Assembly: GCA_020081605.1 (NCBI GenBank)
Contig: JAHREC010000013.1
Span: 2,108,001-2,172,000 of the forward strand
Length of the DNA stretch: 64,000 bases
Reading direction: 5' to 3'
DNA from: Albifimbria verrucaria
Lineage: Eukaryota > Ascomycota > Sordariomycetes > Hypocreales > Stachybotryaceae
Shown: in pieces, positions 36,801-51,304 of the stretch
Numbering within the stretch: position 1 is the stretch's first letter
Layout of the letters: every line of letters starts with the position of its first letter
The notes under the pieces: generated by a model
Told to the model about the DNA's origin: nothing
Database searches by the model: none
The model's input: the letters and a program-made list of their open reading frames with translations, nothing else
Made by a program: the position numbers and the translations under genes

Positions 36801-37586
36801 ATTCGAGGCTATTGCTTTGCTTGGAGAGAATGCCAGGACTTGATGGCTTCAGTTTGGCTAGATAACTGCTGGCACGCGAAAGACCCCTTGATGCTGACTT
36901 GGTTGGTTCCGGAGAATGATGCGCCGATGCGCCTCGGTCAACGGCGCTTTCGGTTCGTTTACGCCCTCGCGTGAGTTTGCTGGATATGTTGCTCTCAACC
37001 CAGTCAGACACAGGGGCCTTGTCTACAGCCGAGACGGACCTGCCTCTTGGTGAAGGTGAACGAGACGATGTCATCCATGAGCGTTTCGCGAAACTAGCAA
37101 AGCTTTCTGTAGATAGGAGACCCTGTTCTGCGTATTTCGTATCTGACCTCCTTGGGGACTCATCGGTCCGACCGACCTCTCCGACCGAGGTGGATGGTCG
37201 TTCGGCTTCGCGTGAGAGGGCATCCCTTGTGGATTTCGAAGTCGGAAGCCATCCCTCGATCGTTCGATAAGGGAGTTGGTCCGCTGACGTGTAAGCGATG
37301 GCCTGCGCAAGGATCTTTCAACGGGCTCTTCGGGAACAGCGATCGGGACGGAGGCGGTGGGAGCAGGAGGTAGAGAGCGGTCGGCAGAGAATGAGGTATC
37401 GAGCTGGAATTCGGTATTGAAGGAAGGGACTTCGAAGCTCGGGGAGCCAAAGGCAGACGCATCGTCGTTGGATCGCGGTTGATTAGACTGCCTGGCCAAG
37501 GACAGCATGTCGGGGCCGGATTGGGAGCGGGTGAGCGAGGAGGCAGGTTCCACGGCCGGAGCCATGATCATGGTAGAGCCACTCAT
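33896..37586 (-). CDS. DUF1765/UPF0592-type large protein (four apparent frameshifts)
   Basis: Protein of about 1212 aa; exons 37586-35051 and 34994-33896. The N-terminal 350 residues are Ser/Arg/Pro-rich and disordered. The central part has hallmark DUF1765 segments: HNVRTTFISNLMRQMAFVVD, KTCAYAFFFSPGVADILVRL, ARVSWTGPWVSRWKGRDTDL, LEIRLFSFIFTIWGPLTKDP and HWCPMVRAYYQRLLCWR. The C-terminus has KRWSILGKVMSFS and YVGRALAEWGIVVFDCNNFV. Relatives are yeast YDL073W (AHK1, a Hog1-pathway scaffold) and a fission yeast UPF0592 protein; the family assignment is from memory of motifs. Losses of one base are inferred at 37104-37106, 34717-34720, 34565-34568 and 34329-34330. The frame extends upstream to a TTG at 37637, but the first ATG is at 37586. 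Confidence 0.85.
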
Positions 37587-40500
37587 GGCATAGCCAGGCA
37601 GACAGTTGCGGAGAGCCTGGCGTGAGGGCGGCGCCAAATGGTCCTGGTAGGAACCGGCCGTGTCACAGCAGCAGTCGTTAAACTACCATTACTATGTGGT
37701 ATTCCGGGCGGCGGTTGACGAGTTCGAAGCCGGAGAGGATGAGACGCTCGAAGTCCTCGGGTCGAGATTGGGACGAGTTCGTGAAGCTTGGAGAAAGAGG
37801 GGAGGTTGGCTGGCGAGATAGATGGAGACGGAGGAGAGAGAGTTTGGAAGGTTGGTAGGTTAATAGGTAGTAAAGCTGCTTAGCCAGGGGACGTGGTGGT
37901 AAATGCGGGATGCGTGTGGTAATGCGAACTTCAGATGGGCAATTCAATTCGATGGTAGCCACACGCTAGTGCGCCTTAGCTTCAGCGGGTACAATGGTGG
38001 TGCGGTGCACTGTACAGAGTAGCGTAGCGCAGTGTTACCGTACTGATTCCGTAGGTGGCACCGCAGCACGGAGGTTTTTTTATTAGCATTTAATTCTCTC
38101 TTTATTTTAGGCGAAGGGGTTGTCGCCAAGCAAGGTACATGCTCCCAAGGTACCTACAGTACATGCACGCTCTCGAGCAGGGGGCAAAGGAAGGGTCGGT
38201 CTGGGCATCAGGGGTCCAGGCACTGGCTGCGGAAAAGGAATTATTTGCCTCTGCTCGCCACGGCAGCTGGACTGCAGGAGATTGAAAGACAGGCGTATGC
38301 GTGGTGGACATTGCTGACAGGGAAGCCGAGTCAGGCGTTCAACAAGGGAATGATTTACAGGAGGTCGGCTCATCAAAGGCCTGTCGCGCTGAAGCAGTGC
38401 AGTAGAGCCACTGCCACCTTGGGTTACCTCTGCCTTATTACCTACTAGTAGATAAGGTAGGTACCTTCGGCGATACTTGTATTGAGGTAGCCCATCCGTA
38501 AATAAAAGAGCTTTTCTTACCTGACCATACCGTGCTACTGGAATCTTTAGCGTGCGCTGGCGCCGTGAACAGCAAATGTGCAACCAATGTCAGTACCTTG
38601 GGTTCAAGCGACTCTCCGCCTGTTCCGGAGGTACCGGCTAGAACAGGCATGGGTCAACTTACAGCACAGATATAACCATGACGTTGAGCAGCCTTGGGTT
38701 ATGGCACAGACCCCCAAAGTAAAAGCACTGGAAAGGTGTAAAGGCGCACGTGCTGTGGGTTTGTTTTCTTCTCTTCGGAGATGCTGCAAACTGGACGGGC
38801 TTCACCTGCAGCGAGGCTGGCCAACTTCAGGTCTCCGCGCCAGGTGAGACAAGCTGGGCCGCATCACATGACGCCACACCTTTTATTCCATCGGCCAGCG
38901 CTCCAAAATCGATGATCATCATTAGTTGCGCTTCACGCCACGTCTATCCCAAGCTGCGTCCCTAGAAAGCTACCGAGCATGAAACTTGTGAGCAGCTGAC
39001 CCGTAGTAAAGTCTCACATCCAATTCTCCGCCTCAAGGAAGATTGCGAAGGGCCCCTCAAGCGGTGACAATGAAAAGTGGCGCGTTTCGAGTGCGTCATT
39101 CGAGGACGGGCCTTGGGAGCATTTGACCATCACCTTTGACTGAAACCATGGCCTTGCGACGAATTACAATGCCGTGGGAAATGCCACGCCTCCGGCATGG
39201 AATTGACCGTCCTTTATTACCGTGTCCCACGGTTTGGTCAACCCGTCAAAAGTAATATACGGTACCAAGCCGAGCTTGTTGGATGAGAATAATTCTGAAA
39301 CGGCCTGTTAATTGATTCCGGCATTGACAGCCCATGCTGGATCCACCCCGAATGGCCCCACGAAAGGGATAGCACGACGAAATCCGCCGTGGATCGGATG
39401 CCAAGAAATTGAGCCCCATCTTGTTCGTTGGATTGACTGTCGGAACCGCGCACCCATTCACTGGGATCCTCGGATGCCCGCCGTCTATGCCTCCAGCACC
39501 GCGACTCGTCACTTACACGGGCGCACGAGAGCTACGTATTGATCCACCATTGGGTGAATCGCAACTCTTTCAACAATAAAGCAATTATTTCCTCGTGTTT
39601 CCTCCTCAAGTTTGAACATACTTAAGCAAGGTACCGCTATCCGGCTCGACACGGAGAAGTGGGTATAATGTGACCCATGCCTCTTTTTTCTGTCTAGAAA
39701 ACCCCCAGGGCCAAGGCTGCATATACGCGTATTCGGCTAGCTGTCCCTCGAATATGACATAGCATCAACAAAGGTAGCCGTAGGTCAGGCCATTACTATC
39801 GAAGGTGCACAAACCCGAGTAAGTTTATATCGCCTTAGCAGCGCAATCACTGGTTGCAAAGTCTACTTTTAGCACATCATGCAGGTTGACTGTAGCCCTA
39901 CCAGCGCATGCTCACCAACCAACCCTATAGATGACTTTTTAAACTTCGATTTTATGTTGGAAAGACAATAGAAAAGATGAACTAACAAGGGGTGGCGTGG
40001 ATCTCAATAAGCATGGCCTAACTACCTAGTCAATATGAAGCAAGGCTATGAAGTATATGCTTATTATCTAGGAAGATATCAAGCTATGGAGTTTAGCCCA
40101 TAAAACATAAATCTCGACATTGCCGCCCCTATTGCGGTTGGATCAACAATGTTGCAGAAGGTGCCGGCGACCACTTGTGAGTTATTTGCAGGTAATGCAT
40201 TCCCTTGCTTGAATTGCGAGGGACTTTGGGGTTGTGCTGCGACTTGTTAACCTGAAGCAAGTATATTTGCTGGGATAATGGAGATGAAATGATGCATAGT
40301 AATTTGCTTAAAAAGTCAAGACGTTGACCTGCAAAGAAGTTTCCAAGCTACTCAGATGCGGAAGTTGGTAGAAATAGAGTGCGATGAAGCGAGGATTGTA
40401 TAGCTAAGCGGAGCCAGAAATATATACTCTCTAAACCAGGTATAACACCTGTGCTATATTTCGCTCTAGATCATATCATTTTACGGGGAGCACTGAGAGT

Positions 40501-41087
40501 CACAGGCAATATCTCGGACATAATTGAAGCGATAGTAGTTGGTGTTGGCATACATAAACGTTATTTGACTGGATTCACCGGAAACCGAAGTGCTACAACA
40601 ACTGATACACGTGGATAGGTCAGGCAAAGGCGTAACAAGATATGTTTTCAAGATAGATATACTGCATCATAAAGACCCAAAGTTGCGGGCTAGGGGCTTT
40701 GTTCTGGAGTTCCCACCATGGGTGGCCCACCACAAGTCTATCCTACTATTACTCACATGGTCAACTTGACAGCGTGGCTGATTTCTATTAGAACGTCATG
40801 TCTAGCATCTATTATTAAACATGTTTACAATAGATAATGTCGTGCTAGGCTATGTGCTTTTTTCAAGGGGTTTGTTAACAGCATATAGCATTGCAGACAT
40901 AAGTAGATATTTGGTATTCCATTCTATGCCAACTTTCTATCAATCTTTATTATATATGGTCTAGTAGTGTAATTAACTATGTACATAAGAACAAGCTGGG
41001 TTGTTGGTTTAAACACCAACAGCCTAAGCAATGGAATAATAGGTGTTGAGTAGGTAGATAGTGGCGATACCCAGTTCCATAGAGAGC
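37587..41087. other. 3.5-kb gene-free region, partly AT-rich
   Basis: No gene is supported. 37600-39500 is moderately GC-rich, with two AGGTACCT palindromes (38148-38155, 38459-38466) and open frames lacking any family character. A frame at 37962-37678 starts with GTG and lies in the DUF1765 leader. From about 39550 to 41050 the sequence is AT-rich and TA-rich, with no long frame on either strand, as in decayed repeat DNA. Confidence 0.5.
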
Positions 41088-42364
41088 TTACTGCTTAACA
41101 ACTGTGGCATCATCGATGAACATTTGTCCGTTAAGAGCGCAGTTGTTCGGGAAAATAACAGACACACCAGCAGTCGCAACGCGGTCGGCGCTCCAGTTGC
41201 ATGTTATGCTGCCCTGAACCCACTCGTTGACGTTCGGGAGGGTCTTCGACTGAGTGCTGAACCAGGTGTTAGGGCTGACGCTGCAGGCAGTGTAGAAGTA
41301 TCCGCATGCGAGATTGCTTCGCAGGACCCAGACGCTGAACACGTAGTTCTGGCCGGCCTTGGGGTAACAGCTTGGTATATGCCGACAACATCGTTGCGCT
41401 CGTAAAATACGCGAGCGGACTGGCTGCCAGCGGAGTGAGACTTTGTTGTAGACAGGGACACGGTGCCGCCGTTGCGGACTCGAACCCAAGGGGAGACGGA
41501 GCTTGAATCCTCGAAGTCTCCGTTAGTGAGCAGTTGAGTAGGCTCAACTGGAGCCACGGATGTAGTTGTGACAGTGGTAACAGCTGAGACAGTGACAGGA
41601 GACTCAGTCACCGTCACAATGGTGGTAGAGTCGTAGACAACGGTAACAGAAGTAGCGACAACTGATGTTGCGGGCACAGTAGTCAGGGCAGTCGTCGGGA
41701 TGGTGACTGTAGTGGTGCTGGTAGGAGCAGTAACAGTCATGGCACTGGAGGCACCAATGCACGAGCAGGCGCTAGAGTATCGAACAGCTCCAGAGCATGG
41801 GCTCGCGTAGGCAGGAATAGTGGAGCAGCAGCCCGCTTTGTAAGGACATTGACAGGATCAACAGTGACGGTGACTGTAGAGGTGTAGAGGGTCTCGGTGG
41901 GGGTCTCGTGGACTGTCGATGTAGAAACTTCGTGAACTGTTTCAGTTGTTGTTACTTCCTCTACAAGGGTCGAGGTTAAATCCGCAACAGTTGTGTATGC
42001 TGTAGCAGTTCTACATGCCCATGTTAGAGTCCGATGACAAAGTTGTAAGGTAAGAGAGCTTCTCGAGGTCGCCTCCTGAATAAGTAATCACAACTGGGGA
42101 GAAACATACTCAACTGGAGTAGAAGTAACCGTCAGCCATGCGGCGCAGTCTGCCTGTGCCTGTGCAAGCCTTGTCGTGGGGTTTGTAGCCCTCAGCGCTG
42201 CAGTTTAGTGTTAGCAGATGTTCAATAACATGGAAGCCATGTACCAAGAAGGGCTTAAGGAGCGTACCTCTCAGGCAGTTGTCCGCATTGCATACACCCC
42301 TGGGAACAAGAGCTGAAGCCCCAGACGCTACTGCAAGAATAGCAAGTGTGGATTGGAAGAACAT
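41088..42364 (-). CDS. Secreted Ser/Thr-rich protein with C-terminal binding-module-like domain (two apparent frameshifts)
   Basis: Extracellular protein of about 369 aa; exons 42364-42268, 42197-42110 and 42010-41088. A signal peptide (FFQSTLAILAVASGASA) precedes a short Cys-containing module (CNADNCLRALRAT, then QADCAAWLTVTSTP) common at the start of fungal secreted proteins. A long Thr/Val/Ser linker follows (probably O-glycosylated), then CSTIPAYASPC and CSCIGASSA, more Thr-rich repeats, and a C-terminal jelly-roll-like domain beginning LLTNGDFEDSSSVSPWVRV and ending NGQMFIDDATVVKQ. That domain looks like the carbohydrate-binding-type modules of secreted fungal proteins; the ligand is unknown. 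Losses of one base are inferred near 41824-41835 and at GGGG 41361-41364. It sits alone between AT-rich, gene-poor blocks. Confidence 0.8.
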
Positions 42365-45300
42365 CTTGGCAATTGATCGAACAGATGTGTTTGACGAAGC
42401 GGTGGACGAACAATCTTCATTAGGGAATGGCTTCGGGTTTTATATGTATGCTATTCAACTCTCCTTATTATTGCTATGCACTGTTCCATGTGCTCGGGTT
42501 TTCCGAACAGGCGGGGCAGCAACTATTGATTTTCAGCTTTGCTACCCTGTCCGTTAGCCAGCGTCAATCAGTGAAGATCTGGACGTCCCGCAGCGTACGT
42601 ATGTGTTGGTTCACGATCTAGCTGACGGCCGAGGCCTCAAGTGGGCCATGCTCTTGCTTCTGTTCCTGAATGAATGCTCCGGAAGAGGCGCACTTTCCCT
42701 TTTCTAGCAGAACCGGGCTAGTTGATACGTTATTTGGACGCTTAGAAGCTTTGGGGACTGCTGAATGTTCTAACTGAATTGGAAGAGATCAGATCAGCAT
42801 TTTCCCCATCATCGGGACCAACATTGAGCTGTCGGACCAATTCAGAAACAGCTACGTATTGTTCTCATCAGATTCCGGCTAGTTACGTTTTGGTGGTTTG
42901 ATCTTTGGGGGTCATGGCTGTGTTGTCACGACTATTGATTACCCCTGCGATATTTCTGTAAGTAGTAGAATGTCCCGTCCGACAGAGTAGTAATAACAAC
43001 CGCTACAGTAAGAGGACAAAAATTCCGTACACCTAGCGAAGATACTTTATCAGATAATCGACAAAATATGGAATAAACAACTGAAAATTTAAGAAAATTG
43101 TAGTAGAGAGGTAATAACAAGGCTTGGCAAAACTTCCTCCGAGAACTCTACGCTGCTAAACCATGGCCAAAGCACTGCTGTTCCTTCAGAGTTCCTGGAT
43201 TTTGAAATGGATGATTGTGCAATCAACAGAGGAGAACCCGAGAACAAAGTTCTCAGCAGAGAATGGAAACCCTATCATGTTACCGATATCACATTCGTAA
43301 CGCATGCGAAATGGCTGCTGAAGGACATTGAAGAGTTGACGTGACAAACTGGGAGGTTTGTGTAAATTGGTATTAAGAGTGATGTTAACTGTCGTGGACT
43401 GAGTGTTTCTTAATTAACATCTCCTCGCCTAATAACGGCCTTACGGATGATTCTGGGTCCGACTTGATTTTATACTGGCGATGCCTGCGGAATGGGTTGC
43501 TGGGGCTATTGAGCAGTTGACATATTGCATATCTGCATCGTCTACACGACATGTTACAGTTGCTGTACAGAAATTATGCCCATCTAGCGCAGATATCTCG
43601 ACTAATAATTAACAAAACTTGTAAGAGATTTAATAGCCTCTTTGTTGTAATGCTTTGTATCCTAATAGAGATCGAAAGGTTGGCAGAACTTTTGCCATCT
43701 CATTGTATTAACACGAATACAACTTGAAGAACTGTACCGCACATACCCAACGTTGGTCGGTACGAATGATACCTCGAAGCCCTTTGGGTTGCCTCGGGTC
43801 ACAGGACAAGGCAAATTTCCACTTCACTCACTTCACATTATTCACCACTTGCTGCTTGTGTAGAGATGTCTCCAAAATTTCATGCACCAGGAGTTCTTGG
43901 GAATGATAAGAACCAAGGTGTTTGGTAATATTGAGGAAGTTGGATCTTGGCACGTTGAAATATCCTTCAGCAAGTTGGCACAGAAAGAAGCCCATTGCTG
44001 TACACACATATGCCGTTTTACAAAATTCACCATGCATGCATTCACCATCAACTTACCATCAGATATATTTTCCTTTGGCCATGATACTGCAATGAGAACA
44101 TCATGCGGTCCAGGAATAGGGAGCAGTGTGAACTGTTTGCTGCGAGTAATCCCTGTGAGACACTGACACCAAGCAACGCTGTTCAACAACGCCCAAGTAC
44201 TTCCATCACCCACGAAGGGAAAAGACCAGCGTCGGTATAGAAGGCGACCGCGAAGTCTGATGAGCGTGGAGGAAGAAGGAAAGAAAGGAAAAATTCAGAC
44301 CAGTGACAGATGGAAAATTTGTGCTTTAGGATGAGCAATGCTGCTGACATAATCATGGTGGGGTGTTTGTTCTAATCTGCAATTTTACGGGCAGCCTCGG
44401 TTGATAAAGGATTTGGCATTGATGCGAGGTTTCGTACAATGAAAAAGAATCACGTCGCTCTTTTCTCGGACTGGAGTTATGGCCAAATGGGTAATATATT
44501 CTGAATCCAAAATTTTAAGATGTGATCTCCAATGAACCGATCCAAGACCTAAACCCGTGCGATTTTGCACCTTTTCCCTGGATGGCTTACGAGCATAGTT
44601 CTTTACGAAGTCCTTCGTCCGATCTTACGACCTACCTACCTTTGTGATTATCTACGCCTGTGCGCAGTTGATTTAGGCAATCAAGCGGAGGTTGCCTCAG
44701 TAAATGCGAATCAAGCATGCTGTCAAATTTTGAAGGTCGTTCACATTGCCAAACTACCCACCGAGCCCATGGTAATCTCGGTTTCAACACCAACAAGCCT
44801 AGCTAACGGATGACCTGGTCCGAGACACGGGAGAGCATGGGCAGTTCATTCAGCAGCCGGGAGGGCATTTCGGCTAGGGAGGATGAGCGGGTATTTATGC
44901 CAAACTGGGGATCATCTAATAATCGTTCGACTTGCTTCTCAGCATGCGGTTATCTTTTTGCCCGAGGTGGTTAGCTTAGGCAGATAAACGTGGTGATTAC
45001 TAGGGAAAGCTCACGTTGCGTTTCAAGGGGCGCTGGCATAGTGACGGCTGCAACCTCACCTGGAAATCCTGCGCATCGTCTTGAAAGGGACCTATGGCTG
45101 AATTACGTGCATCGGGCAGTATGCACCGTCCTTGAGCGTCAGCTGGCTTATCCAACGTGCCTGGTGGTCAGCTGGAGCTCGCCCAGAGATGCACATGGTC
45201 CGGAGCAGCAGAGAAGTTCGATGCAGCGAGCTCCAGTAGAATCAGCACATGCAAGTTGTGCATAGCAATGCTGCGATTGTGCGTGACCAACAGGACGGGT

Positions 45301-46023
45301 TGGTGAGACGGATGCAACACTGGACGAGAAAGCTACCCTCGACCAGCTGTGTTAAGGTGGCGCAAGCTTGCAAGGCAAGGTTATATCTCACGGCGGTGGC
45401 TTAAGTTAGTGTGTCCATTTGGAACCACCCTTAAGGCATTTAGGGCTCCGGGGACCCCAATACAAGGCCCGGTTCAGCCCAGGGAGTGGTTGCTGTGCCA
45501 CAGGGAGGTGGCCTCGTGGGATTAGCTGCTACCTAGCAGATGAGATAGGCAAGCCAAGACAATGATCCTTGCCGCTTCCAGACCAGCTTCCAATCGCCTG
45601 GTGCCGCGATCCCGTCCAGCATGCCACCAAGACAATTCCTAACAGAAGAAATAACTAACTTGGTCCCCTAAATAACCCACGTCATCTTTGTGCGCCGTCT
45701 GTCTGAGAGGTTCGTCGTTCTGCGAAAGCTTCATGTCAGACATCGCGCAAAAGCAGCCATATCTCTGCAAGTCGTACAGCGCCCTGCTCCACAAATATAC
45801 CACAGCTCCACGCTTGGCACAATCCAGCTTGACGTAAGGGTGTGTGTACTTACAGGTTTATTGTTTATTGCCAGCAGCACCCTGATCCTTGGGATCGGTC
45901 TATGTAAGCGCATCTCATCTCCTTGGCACGCGAGGCTTCCCCAGCCCGTCGTCCGTCCTCTCTCCCACTTCAACTCGCTGACGTTGCTGGACAAGCTTTC
46001 AACCCGTTGCAGAAAGACTAGAC
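42365..46023. other. 3.7-kb gene-poor AT-rich region
   Basis: No gene is supported. 42600-44500 is AT-rich. A 123-codon minus-strand frame at 44213-43842 begins with GTG and includes protein-like segments, but it matches nothing I recognise. The last kilobase (45000-46023) is GC-richer and presumably holds the promoter and leader of the PhoD-like gene. Confidence 0.5.
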
Positions 46024-48686
46024 ATGGCGTCGAGCAACAGCGCAGGCGCGCCTTACGACGGAGACGTCCACAACCCCTATGCCTCCTCGAACCGATGGCG
46101 CCACCAGGAATCCGGCGCATATGCGCGATTCGAATCGGACAAAGCCGGCGCCCCGCGAGACCCTGTAGCCGGCGGGAACACCAGCGACCTGGCCAGCTTT
46201 CTTAACAAGTCCCGTATCGAGCCTGCCGATGGCCATGGTCACTCCAATGGCCCCAACTCGGTGCCTCTGACCGTCGCGGCTGGCCACATCGACGCCTATG
46301 ACCAGCCACACCACGAACCCGTCGAGGGTCGTGGTGAAGTCGCAGATGGAAAGGAAGTCGTGTGCGGCCCGTTGCTCAACTACCGGGGCATGGATGCTCA
46401 ACGGTGGCTTGGTAGCGTGCTTGTGGTGGTAAAGGGTGGTGGTAAGGAGGTCTTGCACCAACCGTCCCTATACCTGCGACGCCTGGGCGAAGCGCGACAC
46501 CTCGCATCTGAGGCCCAACAAGAAGTCAAGGGAGGAGCAAACGGCGACTCAACGGAGGGAACTCGGTTCGAGTCTCGTCGACTGTATTCAGATGTCCGAA
46601 ACACCTTTTGGGTCTTTGATATCGAGGTTCCTCTGGAGTCTTATGAGGTCAAGTACGAATACTCCGTGCCTGATATTCGTTTTTCCAGCGAGCACAAGCC
46701 TCGGGTCAACAGATTTTTCGTCCCTGCGATCAACGAGTCAATGCGCGTCATGTTTCACTCGTGCAATGGCTTCAGTGTCGGAACCGACGAGGACGCCTGG
46801 AGCGGTGCTGCTCTGTGGAACGATGTGATAAGGAAGCATGAGCGGAAACCTTTCCATGTGATGGTTGGTGGTGGAGACCAGATCTACAACGACGGCATTC
46901 GAGTTTCGGGCCCCTGCGCGAATGGACGGCAATTGGCAATCCTAAGAAGCGACGTGAATTCCCTTTCCCAGAGAAGCTGCGCTCAGAATGCGACGACTAT
47001 TACTTGAAGAACTATATTCGCTGGTATAACACAGAGCCCTTTTCGACGGCCAACGGGCAGATTCCCCAACTGAACATCTGGGATGACCACGATGTGAGTA
47101 AAACGTGGAGCCAGTTTGGACATTTTGGCCTTTCAAACTGACATTTTATAAGATCATTGACGGATTTGGTTCCTATGTGGACGCGTTTATGCGCTGCGAT
47201 GTTTTCCGGGGCATCGGTGGAACGGCTCACAAGTACTACATGCTGTTTCAGCATCACTTGGCACCGCCAGTGTCCACCTACACCTCTGGTATGATAGCCA
47301 TCTTCGACATGAGGAGGATATGTTACTGACTTGAACTTCCAGATGATGCCGCGCTTGAATCAGAGACACAAGGAGCCAACCCTAACCAGCTGCAGAATAC
47401 ATACGTAGCACCCCGAAAGGACGAGATGCAGTACATCATCGGTCGTAAGCCTGGACCATACGTCGCAGAGCATTCGGTCAATATCTATACTCGTCTCGGT
47501 GCACGTATGGCCCTGCTCGGTATTGATGCGCGTACAGAGGTTTGTTACACTGTTATCAAATTGCATCATAATTGGCGACTAACATAAATAGCGTACACGA
47601 CACCAAGTCAACTACCCAGAGACGTATGATCTTATCTTCGATCGACTGCGCCAGGAGCTGCGCGCCGCAGCCGATGCTGGGGAGCCGATCAAGCATCTCA
47701 TTCTTCTCCTTGGCATCCCCATCGCTTATCCGGTACGAGAGTTGAGCATCGAAATCTTGCTGAAAATGAGTAGTCAACTGACTGATTCTAGCGACTGACC
47801 TGGCTGGAGAACGTCCTCCGTAGTCCTCTCATTGGACCGGTCAAGTTCCTCAATCGCCGTTTCGGCCTGGGCGGTGGATTTTTCAACCACTTTGATGGCA
47901 GCGTGGATCTTCTGGACGACTTGGACGACCATTACACGGCGAGAACACACAAGCCGGAGAGAGCAGGTCTGATTGTAGCCTTGCAAGAGATTGCTGCCGA
48001 GTTTTCCGTGCGTGTTACCATTCTGGGAGGCGACGTGCACTTGGCGGCTTTGGGCCGCTTCTACTCCAACCCTAAGCTTGGAATCCCTGTGGAACATGAT
48101 AACCGTTACATGACCAACGTTATCTCGTCGGCCATCGTCAACAAGCCGCCGCCGCAGGCAGTAGCAAATCTGCTAGCCCGCAGGAACAAGATCCACCACC
48201 TGAACCGGGCAACCGACGAGACGCTACTGGACTTCTTTGACAAGGACCCCGGCGACTCGAACAAGACGTCCAACTCCAACCACTGCACGATGCCTAGTCG
48301 AAACTTTGCCATGCTGACCGAGAATTCGCCTAACAATGCATCACCGAACGGCCATGCCCATCAAGCACCCGAGGCGGAGGGGCTGACTTTCTCCGGCGTT
48401 GACGGTCACGGGCGGTTGCACAAGGGCGAGGTTGGAGCGGGTACGGAGCATAGCGCGGCAACGCTCGACGGACACGGCCTGGGCAACGACGGCAGTCTCG
48501 ACATCTGCATTAACGTCGAGATTGACCAGCACCACCGTGACGGGCACACACAGGGCTACGGATTCACCGTGCCGGCCCTCGACTACCGGAAGCCCCGACA
48601 CCTGCGGCATCACTGGCGGCAACGTCAGCTACGAGCAGGCCCGAGTCACAGCATTGAGGACGGGAGGTGTAGGCAAAAGTGTTTGA
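46024..48686 (+). CDS. PhoD-like metallophosphatase (two apparent frameshift sites)
   Basis: Fungal PhoD-family phosphatase domain protein, about 813 aa in five exons (46024-47093, 47153-47288, 47343-47539, 47592-47732, 47792-48686). A disordered N-terminal segment is followed by a beta-rich domain (NTFWVFDIEVPLESYEVKY) and then the catalytic metallophosphoesterase fold: FHSCNGFSVG, MVGGGDQIYNDG, NIWDDHDIIDGFGSY, ILGGDVHLAALGRF and MTNVISSAIVNKPPP. It has no signal peptide, so it is probably intracellular; the substrate is unknown. One C is missing at 46911-46914. Near the end, CCCC at 48593-48596 appears to lack two bases: corrected reading ends at 48686 (TGGNVSYEQARVTALRTG), while literal reading runs to 48760 through unnatural-looking sequence. 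Confidence 0.92.
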
Positions 48687-49467
48687 TTAAACCAGGAGTT
48701 TGCTTTGGATGCTCTTGTCATGTTGGCTTATCATTTTTAAGAAGCATGTTTCCGGGCTAAAGCTAGGTGTAAGTCTAGGGATACCAAAGAGATAATAGGA
48801 TTGAGCAGAGGAGGGATCAGGGAACTCGTTCGGCAACAAAGGAAGACGGCGGAAGACGGCCGTCAATTCGTCTTGACAACTTTTCTATGTCTTAATATTA
48901 TTATTTATTTTTCCCTCCGTTACCGAACAACGCTAGTCAGACAGATGAATCGCTTGCGTAAATGTACACTCCAGTTCGTGCCTGGGCTTATCTCAGGCCC
49001 AGGACGCGAAGCCATTTCGGTGTAAGTCGAGGATGGGGCCCTGACGGCAAACTGCGGCTTTCCGAGTCGTCGCGTGGCTGGAGTGGCTCCCTTGCCTGCT
49101 CTGGCAGTTCCTCGCATGCCTGGCACGGTTCCCAACGGCGTTTCTCAAGCTGGGGAAATGGGTCTAGAATGGACCCTCCGATATTCGCAGACATTCCAGA
49201 GAGGCCATTGCCCAATGAGCGCTCGGCAGGGCGATCTGAGGCAAGGATTTGGACGCGCTACGTCACGAGGGCCGGTCCCGCAGCCCCTCCCACCTCGTCC
49301 CACCCAGCACCTTTCACTGAACCGCGATAAGCCGAGCCCTGCTCTTTGCTGCAGCGTCGTCTGCCAGGAATATAATAAGCATCGTGAACTCACCGCCGAC
49401 AACGCACCGGGCCGAGAAGTCATTGGATTTCTTTTTCTTCATATCGCGTCAGTGAAGCTCTACAGTC
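48687..49467. other. PhoD-P5CDH intergenic region
   Basis: About 780 bases between two co-directional genes. GC-rich, with overlapping antisense frames that have no family character. Holds the P5CDH promoter. Confidence 0.55.

Positions 49468-51304
<1,837 letters not shown>

Noticed and set aside
37678..37962. 94-codon minus-strand frame before the DUF1765 gene
   Set aside because: Starts with GTG, lies in the likely 5' leader, and shows no family similarity.
45690..46205. 171-codon frame overlapping the PhoD-like start
   Set aside because: Runs in a different frame through the well-supported N-terminus of the PhoD-like gene; composition is Arg-rich shadow sequence.
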